A stretch of DNA of 64,000 nt, taken from positions 24,431 to 88,430 of the forward strand of contig NZ_JAUYSS010000071.1 of assembly GCF_030695525.1 (NCBI RefSeq), in the 5' to 3' direction. The stretch comes from Daejeonella sp. (GTDB lineage: Bacteria > Bacteroidota > Bacteroidia > Sphingobacteriales > Sphingobacteriaceae). The notes under the pieces are model-generated. The model was not told where the DNA came from, did not search any database, and saw nothing but the letters and a program-made list of their open reading frames with translations. Made by a program: the position numbers and the translations under genes. This document shows, in pieces, positions 24,931 to 33,925 of the stretch. Position 1 is the first letter of the stretch. The number at the start of each line of letters is the position of its first letter.

Positions 24931-27900
24931 TTAAAAGCCAACATTAAGTGAAAATAGGAAGGTTCTTGCAGCAGGGTAGGTCATTCCGGCAGAACCATCC
25001 ACATTGCTTCCGCTATCCGCAGATATCGATTCAGGATCCAGACCGTAGTAATCTGTGCGCAAAAGCAGGTTGTTTCCTGTTACTGATACAGATGCATTAC
25101 GTATCGCTTTTTTAGGCAACCATTTTGATGGTAATGAATACGAAAGACTTGCCGAACGTAAACGAATCCAGGAAGCATCCTGTACGAATGGTTCAGACAA
25201 TGATCTGTGGTATAGTCTGTAATATCCTTCACCATAATTCACACCATCAGGACCCACAGCCTGACCTAACCAAACTTGTTTGGTATTGGGAGTGCCGTTG
25301 GCAAGATTTCCGGGGAAAGTGTAAAAGCTTCTGCGATTAGCAGTATAATCAGCAATACCAAACGCTGAATTAAAGTTTTCCAGTCTGTTGAATTTTTCAA
25401 AGCCCCAGCGCGCATCGATCAATGTTGACAAACTTACACGCTTATAAGTGAAGTTGTTTGATAATCCACCAATCCAATCAGGCTGAGAATTTCCTAATAA
25501 TTTTCTTCGTGTTAATGATGAAATAGGGAAGCCATTAGCGCCAATCAATAAAGGTCTTGATTTATCTGTACGATTAGGATCTTCTACATCAGTACCATAA
25601 TAACGAAGGTAATAAGAACCGTAAATATTCCCATAAGGCTCTCCAGGAATCAATTTGAACTGCACTGGTGAGTTGATGTAACCACCTGTAGCAGCACCAT
25701 AAATAATCTCAGTTAAACCTTCCTTAAGGCTCATTACTTTATTTCTGTTTGCAGAAAAGTTAAGTGATGCATCCCATGTGAAATTCTTTGTTTGGATTGG
25801 TGTTCCCCCTAAAACAAGTTCGATACCTTTATTACGGATAGAACCCGCATTAATTGATGCAGTTACATAACCCGTAGTTGAGGATATCTGGGCCTGAGTG
25901 ATCTGATCCTTACTTAAAGAGTAATAGTAGGTAAAGTCAAAACTCAGGCGATTTTTAAGAAATGCCATTTCAAGACCTGCTTCATAAGTATCAGTAAACT
26001 CAGGTCTTAAATTAATATCACCCAGATTTGATGACATGGTAAGCCCGGTGCTTCCTGTTGGTAATCCGGTATAATTTGAAAAGCCCGAAGAGGTAGAATA
26101 AGGGGCTGCGTCCTTACCAATTTTGGCATAGGATAAACGCAACTTACTCTGGCCAATAAATTGAGGCAATTTGACATTATCAGAAAATACATAACTCAAA
26201 CTGGCTGAAGGATAAAAGAAGGATCTGTTATCTGCAGAAAGGGTTGAAGTGATGTCATTCCGACCTGTTAAGGTTAAGAAAAGGTAATTTTTATAATCAA
26301 AAGTTGCCTCTCCGAAAAAACCGTTAGAACGATATTCATTTAAACCTTGACTTACTGCCAGCGTTTTTGCATTCATCAATCTGAAGTCGTTGTAAATGCT
26401 TAAGACACTGCCCAGAACACCATGGTCTTTTGTACTTCTGTCATAAAGCTCATAGCCTAATCTCAGTGTTCCATTGATGTCTTTAGTGAGTTGTTTAGTA
26501 GCCGTTGCAAGGAAAGTGGAGTTGATTGCACGATATTGAGTAAGGTATTCGCCTACAAAACCATCAGCATTGTCATAAACAGCTTCCCCCGGAAGGCCTA
26601 ATCTTCCCGGAGCAGTACGTTTTCGGGCATCAGTATAGGTATCAACGCCCATACGATAATTGAAATTCAACCAGGAGGTAGGTGCATAACCAACATTAGC
26701 TCCCGCAATGAAACGGTTTACATTGTCTCTAAGCCTGTTTGTTGCTGCACCGAAAATCGGGTTGTTGGTTCCTCTGAATTTTTGGGTTCCATTTTCATTT
26801 ATATAGTCTCTTACATCCCAGCGACCTGAATAATAGGTTAAACTTTCACCAAAACGATCAGCATCAAAACGATAGCCTCCTGAATTGTTATAGCTCATAT
26901 TCACTCCGGCAACTACCTTAGGACTAATTTTAATATCAGTATTTAATCTGGCCGACAGATTCTGATAATCTGTAAATGGGAGCATACCATCATGATTAAA
27001 CTGTGAGACCGATGAAAAGAATTTTACAGCATCTGAACCGCCGGTCACCGATACTGTATTTCTAAGCTGGCTGCCGGTATCAAATGCATTTTTGTAATTC
27101 TCATAAAGAAAATCAGGATGGGTTGGGTCAATGGCTTTTGCTTCTGCAATGGTCGGTCCCCAGGCCGGACCAAGTCCGATTGGAGTGTAGACACCCAAAA
27201 TACCAGCGGTATATTCCTTCTGAACGGCAGGAGTTTTATTAATATTTTCAAAACCATACGTACTTGTAAAATTGGTTCTGACTTCATTTCCTTTTCCCTT
27301 TTTAGTGGTAATTAAGACAACGCCGTTTGATCCTCTTAGACCATACATAGCCGTTGCGGCACCTCCCTTTAGAATATTGATTGTTTCAATATCATCCGGG
27401 TTAATATCAGATACTCTGTTTCCTACCGAACGTACATTTGCTCCTGCTCCGGCACCTTGTGTAGAAGTAGAGTTGTCAATCTGTACTCCATCAATAACAT
27501 AAAGAGGGTCGTTTGATGCGGAAGCATCGATTGAGTTGATACCCCTGATACGGATATTCGCACCCTGACCCGGACCTCCACCTACGCTGCTGATGGTTGC
27601 ACCTGCAACTTTACCCTGCAATGCGTTTAGAACGTTAGGTTGACGGTTAATATTCAATTCTTCAGAATTAACACCCTGGGCAGCATAGCCCAGCGATTTT
27701 TGCTGCCGGCTAATGCCAAATCCGGTGGTTACAATTACCTCCTGAAGTTGTTTGCTATCAGTATTCATTTCAATATTTATTGTGCTCTTTGTGCCAACGG
27801 ATACCTCCTGCACTGAAAAGCCCATGAATGTGAATACTAGTGTAGATTCGTTCCCCGGAACCTGAATACGGTAGTTACCTTCAGGGCCTGTTGTGGTCCC

Positions 27901-28056
27901 AATACTGGTACCTTTTACCCTTACGCTTACTCCCGGTAGACTGGATCCGTCTTCGGCGATGGTAACTTTCCCGGTTATCTCCCTAACCTGTGCATTGACA
28001 CTTATGGTTAGAAACAATAGAATGGGCAAAAATAATAGTGTAGAGATTTTTTTCAT
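24931..28056 (-). CDS. SusC/RagA-type TonB-dependent transporter
   Basis: This 1041-residue outer-membrane importer has a signal peptide (LLFLPILLFLTISVNAQ), a carboxypeptidase-regulatory-like domain (about 25-110, with GEDG-like LPGVSVRVKGTS), the plug beginning near LQEVIVTTGFG and containing the SusC signature NIRIRGINSI, and a beta-barrel ending in TFLFSLNVGF. It pairs with the SusD lipoprotein to import a nutrient using TonB energy. First gene of the pair. Confidence 0.94.
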   Translation of the reverse strand: MKKISTLLFLPILLFLTISVNAQVREITGKVTIAEDGSSLPGVSVRVKGTSIGTTTGPEGNYRIQVPGNESTLVFTFMGFSVQEVSVGTKSTINIEMNTDSKQLQEVIVTTGFGISRQQKSLGYAAQGVNSEELNINRQPNVLNALQGKVAGATISSVGGGPGQGANIRIRGINSIDASASNDPLYVIDGVQIDNSTSTQGAGAGANVRSVGNRVSDINPDDIETINILKGGAATAMYGLRGSNGVVLITTKKGKGNEVRTNFTSTYGFENINKTPAVQKEYTAGILGVYTPIGLGPAWGPTIAEAKAIDPTHPDFLYENYKNAFDTGSQLRNTVSVTGGSDAVKFFSSVSQFNHDGMLPFTDYQNLSARLNTDIKISPKVVAGVNMSYNNSGGYRFDADRFGESLTYYSGRWDVRDYINENGTQKFRGTNNPIFGAATNRLRDNVNRFIAGANVGYAPTSWLNFNYRMGVDTYTDARKRTAPGRLGLPGEAVYDNADGFVGEYLTQYRAINSTFLATATKQLTKDINGTLRLGYELYDRSTKDHGVLGSVLSIYNDFRLMNAKTLAVSQGLNEYRSNGFFGEATFDYKNYLFLTLTGRNDITSTLSADNRSFFYPSASLSYVFSDNVKLPQFIGQSKLRLSYAKIGKDAAPYSTSSGFSNYTGLPTGSTGLTMSSNLGDINLRPEFTDTYEAGLEMAFLKNRLSFDFTYYYSLSKDQITQAQISSTTGYVTASINAGSIRNKGIELVLGGTPIQTKNFTWDASLNFSANRNKVMSLKEGLTEIIYGAATGGYINSPVQFKLIPGEPYGNIYGSYYLRYYGTDVEDPNRTDKSRPLLIGANGFPISSLTRRKLLGNSQPDWIGGLSNNFTYKRVSLSTLIDARWGFEKFNRLENFNSAFGIADYTANRRSFYTFPGNLANGTPNTKQVWLGQAVGPDGVNYGEGYYRLYHRSLSEPFVQDASWIRLRSASLSYSLPSKWLPKKAIRNASVSVTGNNLLLRTDYYGLDPESISADSGSNVDGSAGMTYPAARTFLFSLNVGF

Positions 28057-28204
28057 AATTAACTGGTTTAGTATAAAATGTGAAATTATAAATAATTCAG
28101 TAAATGAAACATTCTTGATACATTTTTTTTGTAAAGTAATTTTTTTTTAGCAAAAAGATTAATGTAGCAAAAAGTAGCTTAAATAGAGGGGTTTACACTG
28201 TTGG

Positions 28205-28226
28205 AAATCGTTGCAGGTAACGATTT
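28205..28226. promoter_or_regulatory. Candidate operator upstream of susC
   Basis: AAATCGTT and AACGATTT form a perfect inverted repeat with a six-base centre, about 150 bases before the susC ATG. Size and symmetry suit a dimeric repressor or activator, possibly LacI-like; no regulator gene is adjacent. Confidence 0.4.
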
Positions 28227-28457
28227 AGTAATGGTGCTCATTGCATTCATTTTTACTCAATTTCCTTGTAAATCAGTAGCAAATATAATAAATCTATGTG
28301 ATTTAAAACTCCTTTTCACGACCTAACTATTATAATTTTTAGGAATTTTGATGGTTTTTTTGTCTTCATCGTTAGAAAAAATTTCTCCCCAGTGGGGTGA
28401 AACTGTGGAATTATTATCATTAAATGTTTGAAATTTTGTGAATTAATTAGGCGTAAA

Positions 28458-28474
28458 CCAAATTTAAAATTTGG
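28458..28474. promoter_or_regulatory. Candidate operator before rteC
   Basis: CCAAATTTAAAATTTGG is a perfect palindrome around a central A, ending 24 bases before the rteC ATG. It could be bound by a response regulator or by RteC itself. Confidence 0.4.
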
Positions 28475-28498
28475 CAAGCATCACAAAATTTATTAGCT

Positions 28499-29344
28499 AT
28501 GAAATATTCTTTAGACAACATCCTTTTAGAGATACACAATAAAGAAGAGAAGATTTTATCACAAAGCAAAAGGTTGATTGATGAGGCTTACGAAATGACC
28601 CTGTATCTTCAAGATCTTTTAGGTTCAGTTAAGAAATACCTTGCTGAGGAAGGATTTAAAAACGATGAGGAAGAAATCCATTTCTTTCGTTCTATTAAAC
28701 CCCAAATACTCGGTAAGCTGATCTATTATAATAAGATATATCGCATTGAAACCACTTGCCCTGTCAGTAACGGTAAAATGTATTACTGTTATTTTTCTGG
28801 ACAGTTGGCAAATCTAAAGCGAGAATACACTGAACACCTCTGCAATTCGGATTTTTACAGATACTACCGCTCAGGACGGACAGACCGTGATGATACTTAC
28901 TTCAAACGTGGAAACATTAACTACCACGATGGGCTTAACAGCATCGTATTTGAAATAGACCCGGAATTCTCGACTTTCTTCGATTATAAAACTGCAAGGA
29001 TTATCTCCAATGAATTGCTCTACACCTATCTGCTAACAAAAATTAATCCCGATGAAAATCCCGATGTGATATTGCAAAAGCCGGAAAGTTCCAAAGATAT
29101 ATTTTGGACCGACAGCAAAAATGCTATAATCGAATTGATATATGCCCTTTATGCTTCGGGTGTAATTTCTCACGGAAAAATCGGTATCCGAAAAATTAGC
29201 CTGATGTTTCAAATGCTTTTCCGTATTCCTCTCGGCGACCTGCACCACGCTTTCCATAGAATGAAAACCCGAAGTGGTTCCAGAACTTCATTTTTAGACC
29301 AGCTTAAGTTTTCTCTTGAAGAATATATGGATAAAGACCTTTAG
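28499..29344 (+). CDS. rteC: RteC family excision regulator, copy 1
   Basis: This 281-residue protein matches RteC, the activator that turns on the excision operon of CTnDOT after tetracycline exposure. Visible are EEIHFFRSIKPQILGKLIYYN near residues 60-80, FYRYYRSGRTDRDD, and a C-terminal segment ELIYALYASGVISHGKIGIRKI that looks like the DNA-binding helical part. RteA/RteB, which control rteC in CTnDOT, and tetQ are not in the window. It has its own terminator, so the following genes need a separate promoter. A diverged paralogue lies at 40770-41594. Confidence 0.88.
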   Translation: MKYSLDNILLEIHNKEEKILSQSKRLIDEAYEMTLYLQDLLGSVKKYLAEEGFKNDEEEIHFFRSIKPQILGKLIYYNKIYRIETTCPVSNGKMYYCYFSGQLANLKREYTEHLCNSDFYRYYRSGRTDRDDTYFKRGNINYHDGLNSIVFEIDPEFSTFFDYKTARIISNELLYTYLLTKINPDENPDVILQKPESSKDIFWTDSKNAIIELIYALYASGVISHGKIGIRKISLMFQMLFRIPLGDLHHAFHRMKTRSGSRTSFLDQLKFSLEEYMDKDL

Positions 29345-29365
29345 TTTAATTGAGCTATCATTTCA

Positions 29366-29397
29366 AAGCAGTACATCATCGTGTACTGTTTTTTTTT
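29366..29397 (+). terminator. Terminator of rteC
   Basis: CAGTACA and TGTACTG form a stem with a six-base loop, followed by nine T. It lies about 20 bases past the rteC stop. Confidence 0.85.
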
Positions 29398-29408
29398 GCC
29401 CATATCAG

Positions 29409-29566
29409 CCAATTGGTAAAGATTTGCAAAACACTATTATTAAACTATCAAAATCCCCTAAAAACCTTTACTGATAAGGCTTTCCCTAATTATAAAAATT
29501 TTCAAAAAACCGCCAAACCAATTGGCAAGGCTTGGCAGACAAATTCTGCCACTCTTTTCAACTTTG
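29409..29566 (+). promoter_or_regulatory. Control region of the excision operon
   Basis: CCAATTGG occurs at 29409-29416 and 29518-29525. The second copy overlaps a direct repeat TTGGCA (29522-29527, 29532-29537) with a 10-base period. CAACTTTG at 29559-29566 is one base off the TAnnTTTG -7 consensus and lies 25 bases before the first HTH gene. In CTnDOT, RteC binds half-sites just upstream of this promoter, so these repeats are candidate RteC sites. Confidence 0.4.
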
Positions 29567-29591
29567 CATAGTAAACTTTAAAAGTTATGCA

Positions 29592-29945
29592 ATGAAAATA
29601 ATAACCATTGAAGAAGAAGCGTGGGATCAGCTAAACAATCGTATCACTGCTATCGCTGACTATCTGAAAAGATTGGAAGTGACCAATTATGAAGACCTGT
29701 GGCTCAACAACCACGAGGTATGCCAATACCTACACATAAGCGAGAAAACCTTATGGCGTATGCGTACCAAAGGTGAGATTGCTTATTCAAAAATCTATGG
29801 ACAATACTTCTACACTATTGGTGCTATCAAAGATATGCTCAATGCCAATGCTGTACAAAGCAGTGATGAGTATGTACAGGAACTTATAGCAAAAGGCAAA
29901 AGCTATATCGAAAAAGGCAGGAAACTAAAGACCGATAAAAAATAG
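29592..29945 (+). CDS. Helix-turn-helix excision protein, xis2c-like
   Basis: This 117-residue protein has a MerR/excisionase-type helix-turn-helix: LWLNNHEVCQYLHISEKTLWRMRTKGEIAYSKI, followed by a wing-like QYFYTIGAIKDML and a basic tail. Small proteins of this type (Xis2c, Xis2d) help IntDOT bend DNA and excise CTnDOT. I chose ATG 29592; an upstream in-frame ATG at 29532 lies before the likely promoter. The role is inferred from gene order and fold. Confidence 0.75.
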   Translation: MKIITIEEEAWDQLNNRITAIADYLKRLEVTNYEDLWLNNHEVCQYLHISEKTLWRMRTKGEIAYSKIYGQYFYTIGAIKDMLNANAVQSSDEYVQELIAKGKSYIEKGRKLKTDKK

Positions 29946-29971
29946 GTACGAACCCTTAAAAGTATAATCCG

Positions 29972-30265
29972 ATGAATATTGACAGAATGGAATTTTTGGC
30001 GTGGATGGAACGCCTGATGGACAGACTTGATATGCTTGGCAACAATATCGAGGACTTTCAAAAGAAACGAAATAATATTGATGGTGAGGAATTACTCGAC
30101 AATCAGGATTTACTTCAAATGCTGAAAATCAGCAATCGTTCATTGCAACGTTACCGCTCCAACGGGAAACTACCTTATTATACGATAAGCGGAAAATTGT
30201 ATTATAAGTTATCTGATGTTCATCAATTTATAAGAGAGAGTTTTAATCCTCCGACACCTAAATAG
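29972..30265 (+). CDS. Helix-turn-helix excision protein, xis2d-like
   Basis: This 97-residue protein has a coiled N-terminal part and the excisionase-type HTH LLDNQDLLQMLKISNRSLQRYRSNGKLPYYTISGK, followed by YYKLSDVHQFI. It is a diverged relative of the preceding gene, 26 bases away. In CTnDOT the matching protein works with Xis2c and integrase in excision. No integrase is encoded in this window. Confidence 0.75.
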   Translation: MNIDRMEFLAWMERLMDRLDMLGNNIEDFQKKRNNIDGEELLDNQDLLQMLKISNRSLQRYRSNGKLPYYTISGKLYYKLSDVHQFIRESFNPPTPK

Positions 30266-30364
30266 ATGCCATTAAGCGACAAATACTGCCTTTGAATGCC
30301 ACTTAGTGCAATGCAGTAAACGCTTCTTTTATTTTCGGCATTGAAATCTTAAAATTTTCAGATT

Positions 30365-31822
30365 ATGAGCGAAGAAACTACAAATAAGCAAGAAGAGCCC
30401 GAACAATTATCGGACATATTGTTGGTGCTGGATAAAGAAAAAATGAAAATCCAAGCTGTAAAAAGCATCGACAAAAACGGGAAAATGGAAACCGTTGATC
30501 CCACAAAAAAGAACCAAAGCGAATTTATGCGGGTGGACAAACAGGGTGATTTGATTTCTAATTTCTTCTCAAATTTTTACAGACAGCTAAAAGATCCTAC
30601 CAAATTTACATTCTTCAAAGTACCAGCCGATAAAGCTTTAGAGAAAGCAAAAGAATTTCAAAAACAGGTAGATCATCCTACTCCAAAAGGCGAAAAACAA
30701 ATGAAAAAAGACGAAGTAAAAGTTGAGCCTGAACATAAACAAGAAAATCAAAATAATATGGAAACAACACAAAAAGCACCGGAAAATAACGAATACCGTT
30801 ACAAGCCGGAACAAATTGATTGGGAAACAATGAACAACCTTGGATTAGGCAAAGAACGCCTTGAAAAAATGAACCTACTTGAACCTTTATTGAAAGGTTT
30901 TAAAACCAATGAATTGGTACCCGTAAGCCTAAATCTCGGCACTGCCGTTACCCGAATGGATGCCCGTCTTTCCTTGCAACACAATGACGAAGGTAAGGTA
31001 GTGGTCGCCATTCACGGTATCCGTAAAGAACCGAACTTAAACTTTGAGTTCTTTGGACACAAGTTTACTGATGAAGACAAGAAAAACTTACTGGATGCAG
31101 GAAATATGGGACGTGTGGTTGATTTGAAAAACCCCAAAACAGGCGAAACCATTCCGTCAATTATTAGTGTGGATAGGTTAACCAATGAATTGATTGCACT
31201 GAAAATAGAATACATAAAAATACCCGATGAAATAAAAGGCATAAAACTGAATGATGAGCAAAAACAAACTTTAATGGACGGCAAACCACTTCATTTAGAG
31301 GGAATGATTTCTAAGAAGGGAACTGAGTTTGAAGCTACGGTTCAATTCAATGCAGACAAACGCTATGTTGAATTTCTGTTCGATAGAGGCAATATTAATC
31401 AGCAAACGCAAAGCAACGGACAAAATAATCAGCAAAATAATTTGCAGGAAGTTCCGAGAACTTTTAGAGGTAAGGAATTGGATAATGAGCAATATGATAA
31501 GTTCAAAGCGGGTCAGACTATTTACATCAATGGCTTGACAGATAAGCAAGGTAAGCCGTATCAAGGTTATATCACGCTGAATAAGGAAACCAACAAAACC
31601 AATTTTTCTTTTCAAAATCCCGATAAACTCAAAGAACAAGCGAAACCTACCGAAGCTCATAAAACGCAAACTGCGGTTAATTCGGATGGTAAAACCAATG
31701 AAGCAACAAAGAATATCAAAGAGCCTTTGCAACCGAAACAACAAACGCCAAAAGATAAAAAACAGCAAGAGCAACAGGAAAAACCTCAAGCACCTGCTAA
31801 ATCTAAAGGCAGAAAAATGTAG
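30365..31822 (+). CDS. DUF4099/DUF3945 protein, orf3-like
   Basis: This 485-residue hydrophilic protein has an N-terminal segment of about 120 residues, a DUF4099-like part (YKPEQIDWETMNNLGLGKERLEK, about 140-225), three diverged DUF3945 repeats (about 226-290, 294-342 and 370-418) and a Lys/Gln-rich tail. It corresponds to orf3 of the CTnDOT excision operon, whose exact role is not established. Repeats 2 and 3 line up without gaps with the C-terminal repeat of the topoisomerase encoded six bases downstream, which points to a shared DNA-binding unit. Confidence 0.8.
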   Translation: MSEETTNKQEEPEQLSDILLVLDKEKMKIQAVKSIDKNGKMETVDPTKKNQSEFMRVDKQGDLISNFFSNFYRQLKDPTKFTFFKVPADKALEKAKEFQKQVDHPTPKGEKQMKKDEVKVEPEHKQENQNNMETTQKAPENNEYRYKPEQIDWETMNNLGLGKERLEKMNLLEPLLKGFKTNELVPVSLNLGTAVTRMDARLSLQHNDEGKVVVAIHGIRKEPNLNFEFFGHKFTDEDKKNLLDAGNMGRVVDLKNPKTGETIPSIISVDRLTNELIALKIEYIKIPDEIKGIKLNDEQKQTLMDGKPLHLEGMISKKGTEFEATVQFNADKRYVEFLFDRGNINQQTQSNGQNNQQNNLQEVPRTFRGKELDNEQYDKFKAGQTIYINGLTDKQGKPYQGYITLNKETNKTNFSFQNPDKLKEQAKPTEAHKTQTAVNSDGKTNEATKNIKEPLQPKQQTPKDKKQQEQQEKPQAPAKSKGRKM

Positions 31823-31828
31823 TAAATT

Positions 31829-33925
31829 ATGAAAGCAATAATTGCAGAAAAACCAAGCGTAGCAAGAGAAATAGCCGGCTTGTTGGGTGCTTCCGAAAAA
31901 AAGGATGGCTATCTGACAGGCAACGGCTATTGTGTTACGTGGGCGTTTGGACACCTAATTGGATTAGGAATGCCCGAAGATTACGGAATATCAGGTTTTC
32001 AGAAAGCTTCGCTTCCGATACTTCCTAACCCATTTTTATTAACCGTTCGTAAAGTAAAAAAGGACAAAAGTTATGTAGCTGATACAGGTGCATTAAAGCA
32101 ATTGAAAATAATTGAGCAAGTATTTAATCGGTGCGATAGTATTATTGTAGCTACTGATGCAGGTCGTGAAGGCGAACTCATCTTTCGGTACATTTACGAA
32201 TACCTCAAATGCAACAAACCTTTTCAAAGATTATGGATAAGTTCATTAACTGAAAAAGCCATTAAACAAGGTTTTGATAACCTCAAAAACGGAAAAGAAT
32301 TTGACGGATTGTATCAATCTGCACAAGGCAGAAGCCGTGCCGATTGGCTTGTAGGAATTAATGCTACGCAGGCATTGAGCATTGTTGCAGGAAATGGGAT
32401 TTATTCGCTCGGAAGAGTGCAAACACCAACACTTGCCTTGATTTGCAAACGTTATCTCGACAACAAGAAATTCTCAATAAAGAAATATTATCAGATACAA
32501 TTGTTGCATCACAAAGAAATGATTGGTTTTAAAAGTGTTTCCACAACCAAATGGGAAGATAAAAAGCTGGCAGACGATACATTGCGAACCATCGAAAGAA
32601 ACAATAATATGGTAACGGTCACGTCCATAGAAATCAAAAGCGTAACGGAACAACCGCCTTTGCTTTTTGACTTGACAGGTTTGCAAAAAGAAGCCAATAA
32701 AAAGCTAAACCTTTCTGCCGAAGAAACGCTGAACATTGCCCAAAGCCTTTACGAAAAGAAATTCATCACTTATCCTCGTACCGGAAGCAAATATATTCCC
32801 GAAGATATGTGGGCTGAAATCCCCAATCTTGTAAGAGCATTACAGGACCGTGAAAACTGCAAACAAGCCTTGTCTAAAATAAAATGGGGACGTTTCAATA
32901 AACGCATCGTGAACGATTTGCGTGTAACCGACCATCACGCATTATTGATTACCGAAAAAATTCCATCGGCATTAAATGCAAAAGAAAATGCAGTTTACGA
33001 TATGATTGCTTTTCGACTGTTGGAAGCGATTTCTCAAGCTTGTACGAAAGAGATTACCGACGTTGCTTTACGAGCTATACATTATGATTTTACTGCAAAA
33101 GGTTGTAAGATAACCGAACCAGGTTGGCGCTCGATAAAAGGAAGTTTCGCAGATGATGACACCGAACCTTTGCAGGATTTACCCGAACTGAAAAAGGGCG
33201 ATGAACTTAAAATAAAAGAAGCCTCGGTTTTGGAAAAACAAACTAAACCGCCTGCATTATATACTGAAGCTGGGCTTTTATCAGCTATGGAAACTGCCGG
33301 AAAGGGGATAGAAAATGAAGAAGAACGTAAAGCTCTGCAAAATATAGGCATTGGCACACCTGCAACACGGGCATCAATAATTGAAACATTGTTTACCCGA
33401 AATTATATCCAACGGGAAAAGAAATCTTTAATCCCGACTGAAAAAGGATTGCAGGTTTATGAGTTAGTCAAAGACCAAAAAATTGCGGATGTGGCTATGA
33501 CTGCCGAATGGGAACTTGCTTTGCAGAAAATTGAAAACAACGAAGCTGATGCCGAAGCATTTCAAAAGGAAATGGAAACGTATGCAAAATCTATTACGAA
33601 TGAATTGTTGCAAACTACCATTGCCCACGAAAACCTGCCTCAACTTATTTGCCCAAAATGTAAAACCCAGCAACTGATTATTAGAGATAAGATTGTTAAA
33701 TGCCCTGATGAAGTTTGTAACTGGGTACAGTTCCGCAATGTTTGTGGCCTACAAATCAGCATTGCTGATATTGAAAGCCTCGTCAATAAAGGCAAAACGG
33801 CTCTGCTTAAAGGGATGAAAAGCAAAGCTGGAAAAAAATTCGATGCTTATATAGTGTTGAATGAGGATTACAAAACCTCTTTTGAATTTGAAAAAAACAA
33901 AAGCTATAAACGTAATGGAAAATAA
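31829..33925 (+). CDS. topB: DNA topoisomerase III (type IA), exc-like
   Basis: This 698-residue enzyme relaxes DNA by cutting one strand. It has the Toprim start MKAIIAEKPSVAREIAGLLG, the acidic metal motif ATDAGREGELIFR, the active-site Tyr at about 315 in FITYPRTGSKY, and GIGTPATRASIIETL. The C-terminus has a Cys pair module (CPKC, then CPDEVC) and one topoisomerase C-terminal repeat (about 645-693). In CTnDOT the equivalent gene, exc, has topoisomerase activity and belongs to the excision operon. It overlaps the ORF6N gene by 11 bases. Confidence 0.93.
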   Translation: MKAIIAEKPSVAREIAGLLGASEKKDGYLTGNGYCVTWAFGHLIGLGMPEDYGISGFQKASLPILPNPFLLTVRKVKKDKSYVADTGALKQLKIIEQVFNRCDSIIVATDAGREGELIFRYIYEYLKCNKPFQRLWISSLTEKAIKQGFDNLKNGKEFDGLYQSAQGRSRADWLVGINATQALSIVAGNGIYSLGRVQTPTLALICKRYLDNKKFSIKKYYQIQLLHHKEMIGFKSVSTTKWEDKKLADDTLRTIERNNNMVTVTSIEIKSVTEQPPLLFDLTGLQKEANKKLNLSAEETLNIAQSLYEKKFITYPRTGSKYIPEDMWAEIPNLVRALQDRENCKQALSKIKWGRFNKRIVNDLRVTDHHALLITEKIPSALNAKENAVYDMIAFRLLEAISQACTKEITDVALRAIHYDFTAKGCKITEPGWRSIKGSFADDDTEPLQDLPELKKGDELKIKEASVLEKQTKPPALYTEAGLLSAMETAGKGIENEEERKALQNIGIGTPATRASIIETLFTRNYIQREKKSLIPTEKGLQVYELVKDQKIADVAMTAEWELALQKIENNEADAEAFQKEMETYAKSITNELLQTTIAHENLPQLICPKCKTQQLIIRDKIVKCPDEVCNWVQFRNVCGLQISIADIESLVNKGKTALLKGMKSKAGKKFDAYIVLNEDYKTSFEFEKNKSYKRNGK

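Larger units (their letters stand above)
28057..28498. other. Gene-free border between chromosome and mobile element
   Basis: No coding frame was found in these 442 bases. They contain the upstream region of susC, a candidate operator (28205-28226), an imperfect 21-base palindrome at 28382-28402, a perfect 17-base palindrome just before rteC, and a very A/T-rich middle. The left limit of the integrated element should fall here, but no integrase, tRNA end or clear target-site duplication could be identified. Confidence 0.5.

Noticed and set aside
24931..28056. SusCD pair as part of a polysaccharide utilisation locus
   Set aside because: No glycoside hydrolase, sulfatase, sigma/anti-sigma pair or hybrid sensor lies in the neighbourhood, and the SusD belongs to a subgroup not tied to glycans.
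31295..31954. 219-residue open frame antisense to the DUF3945 gene
   Set aside because: Highly hydrophobic, Phe-rich translation typical of the complement of a Lys/Glu/Gln-rich gene; no motif, and the plus-strand gene is clearly coding.
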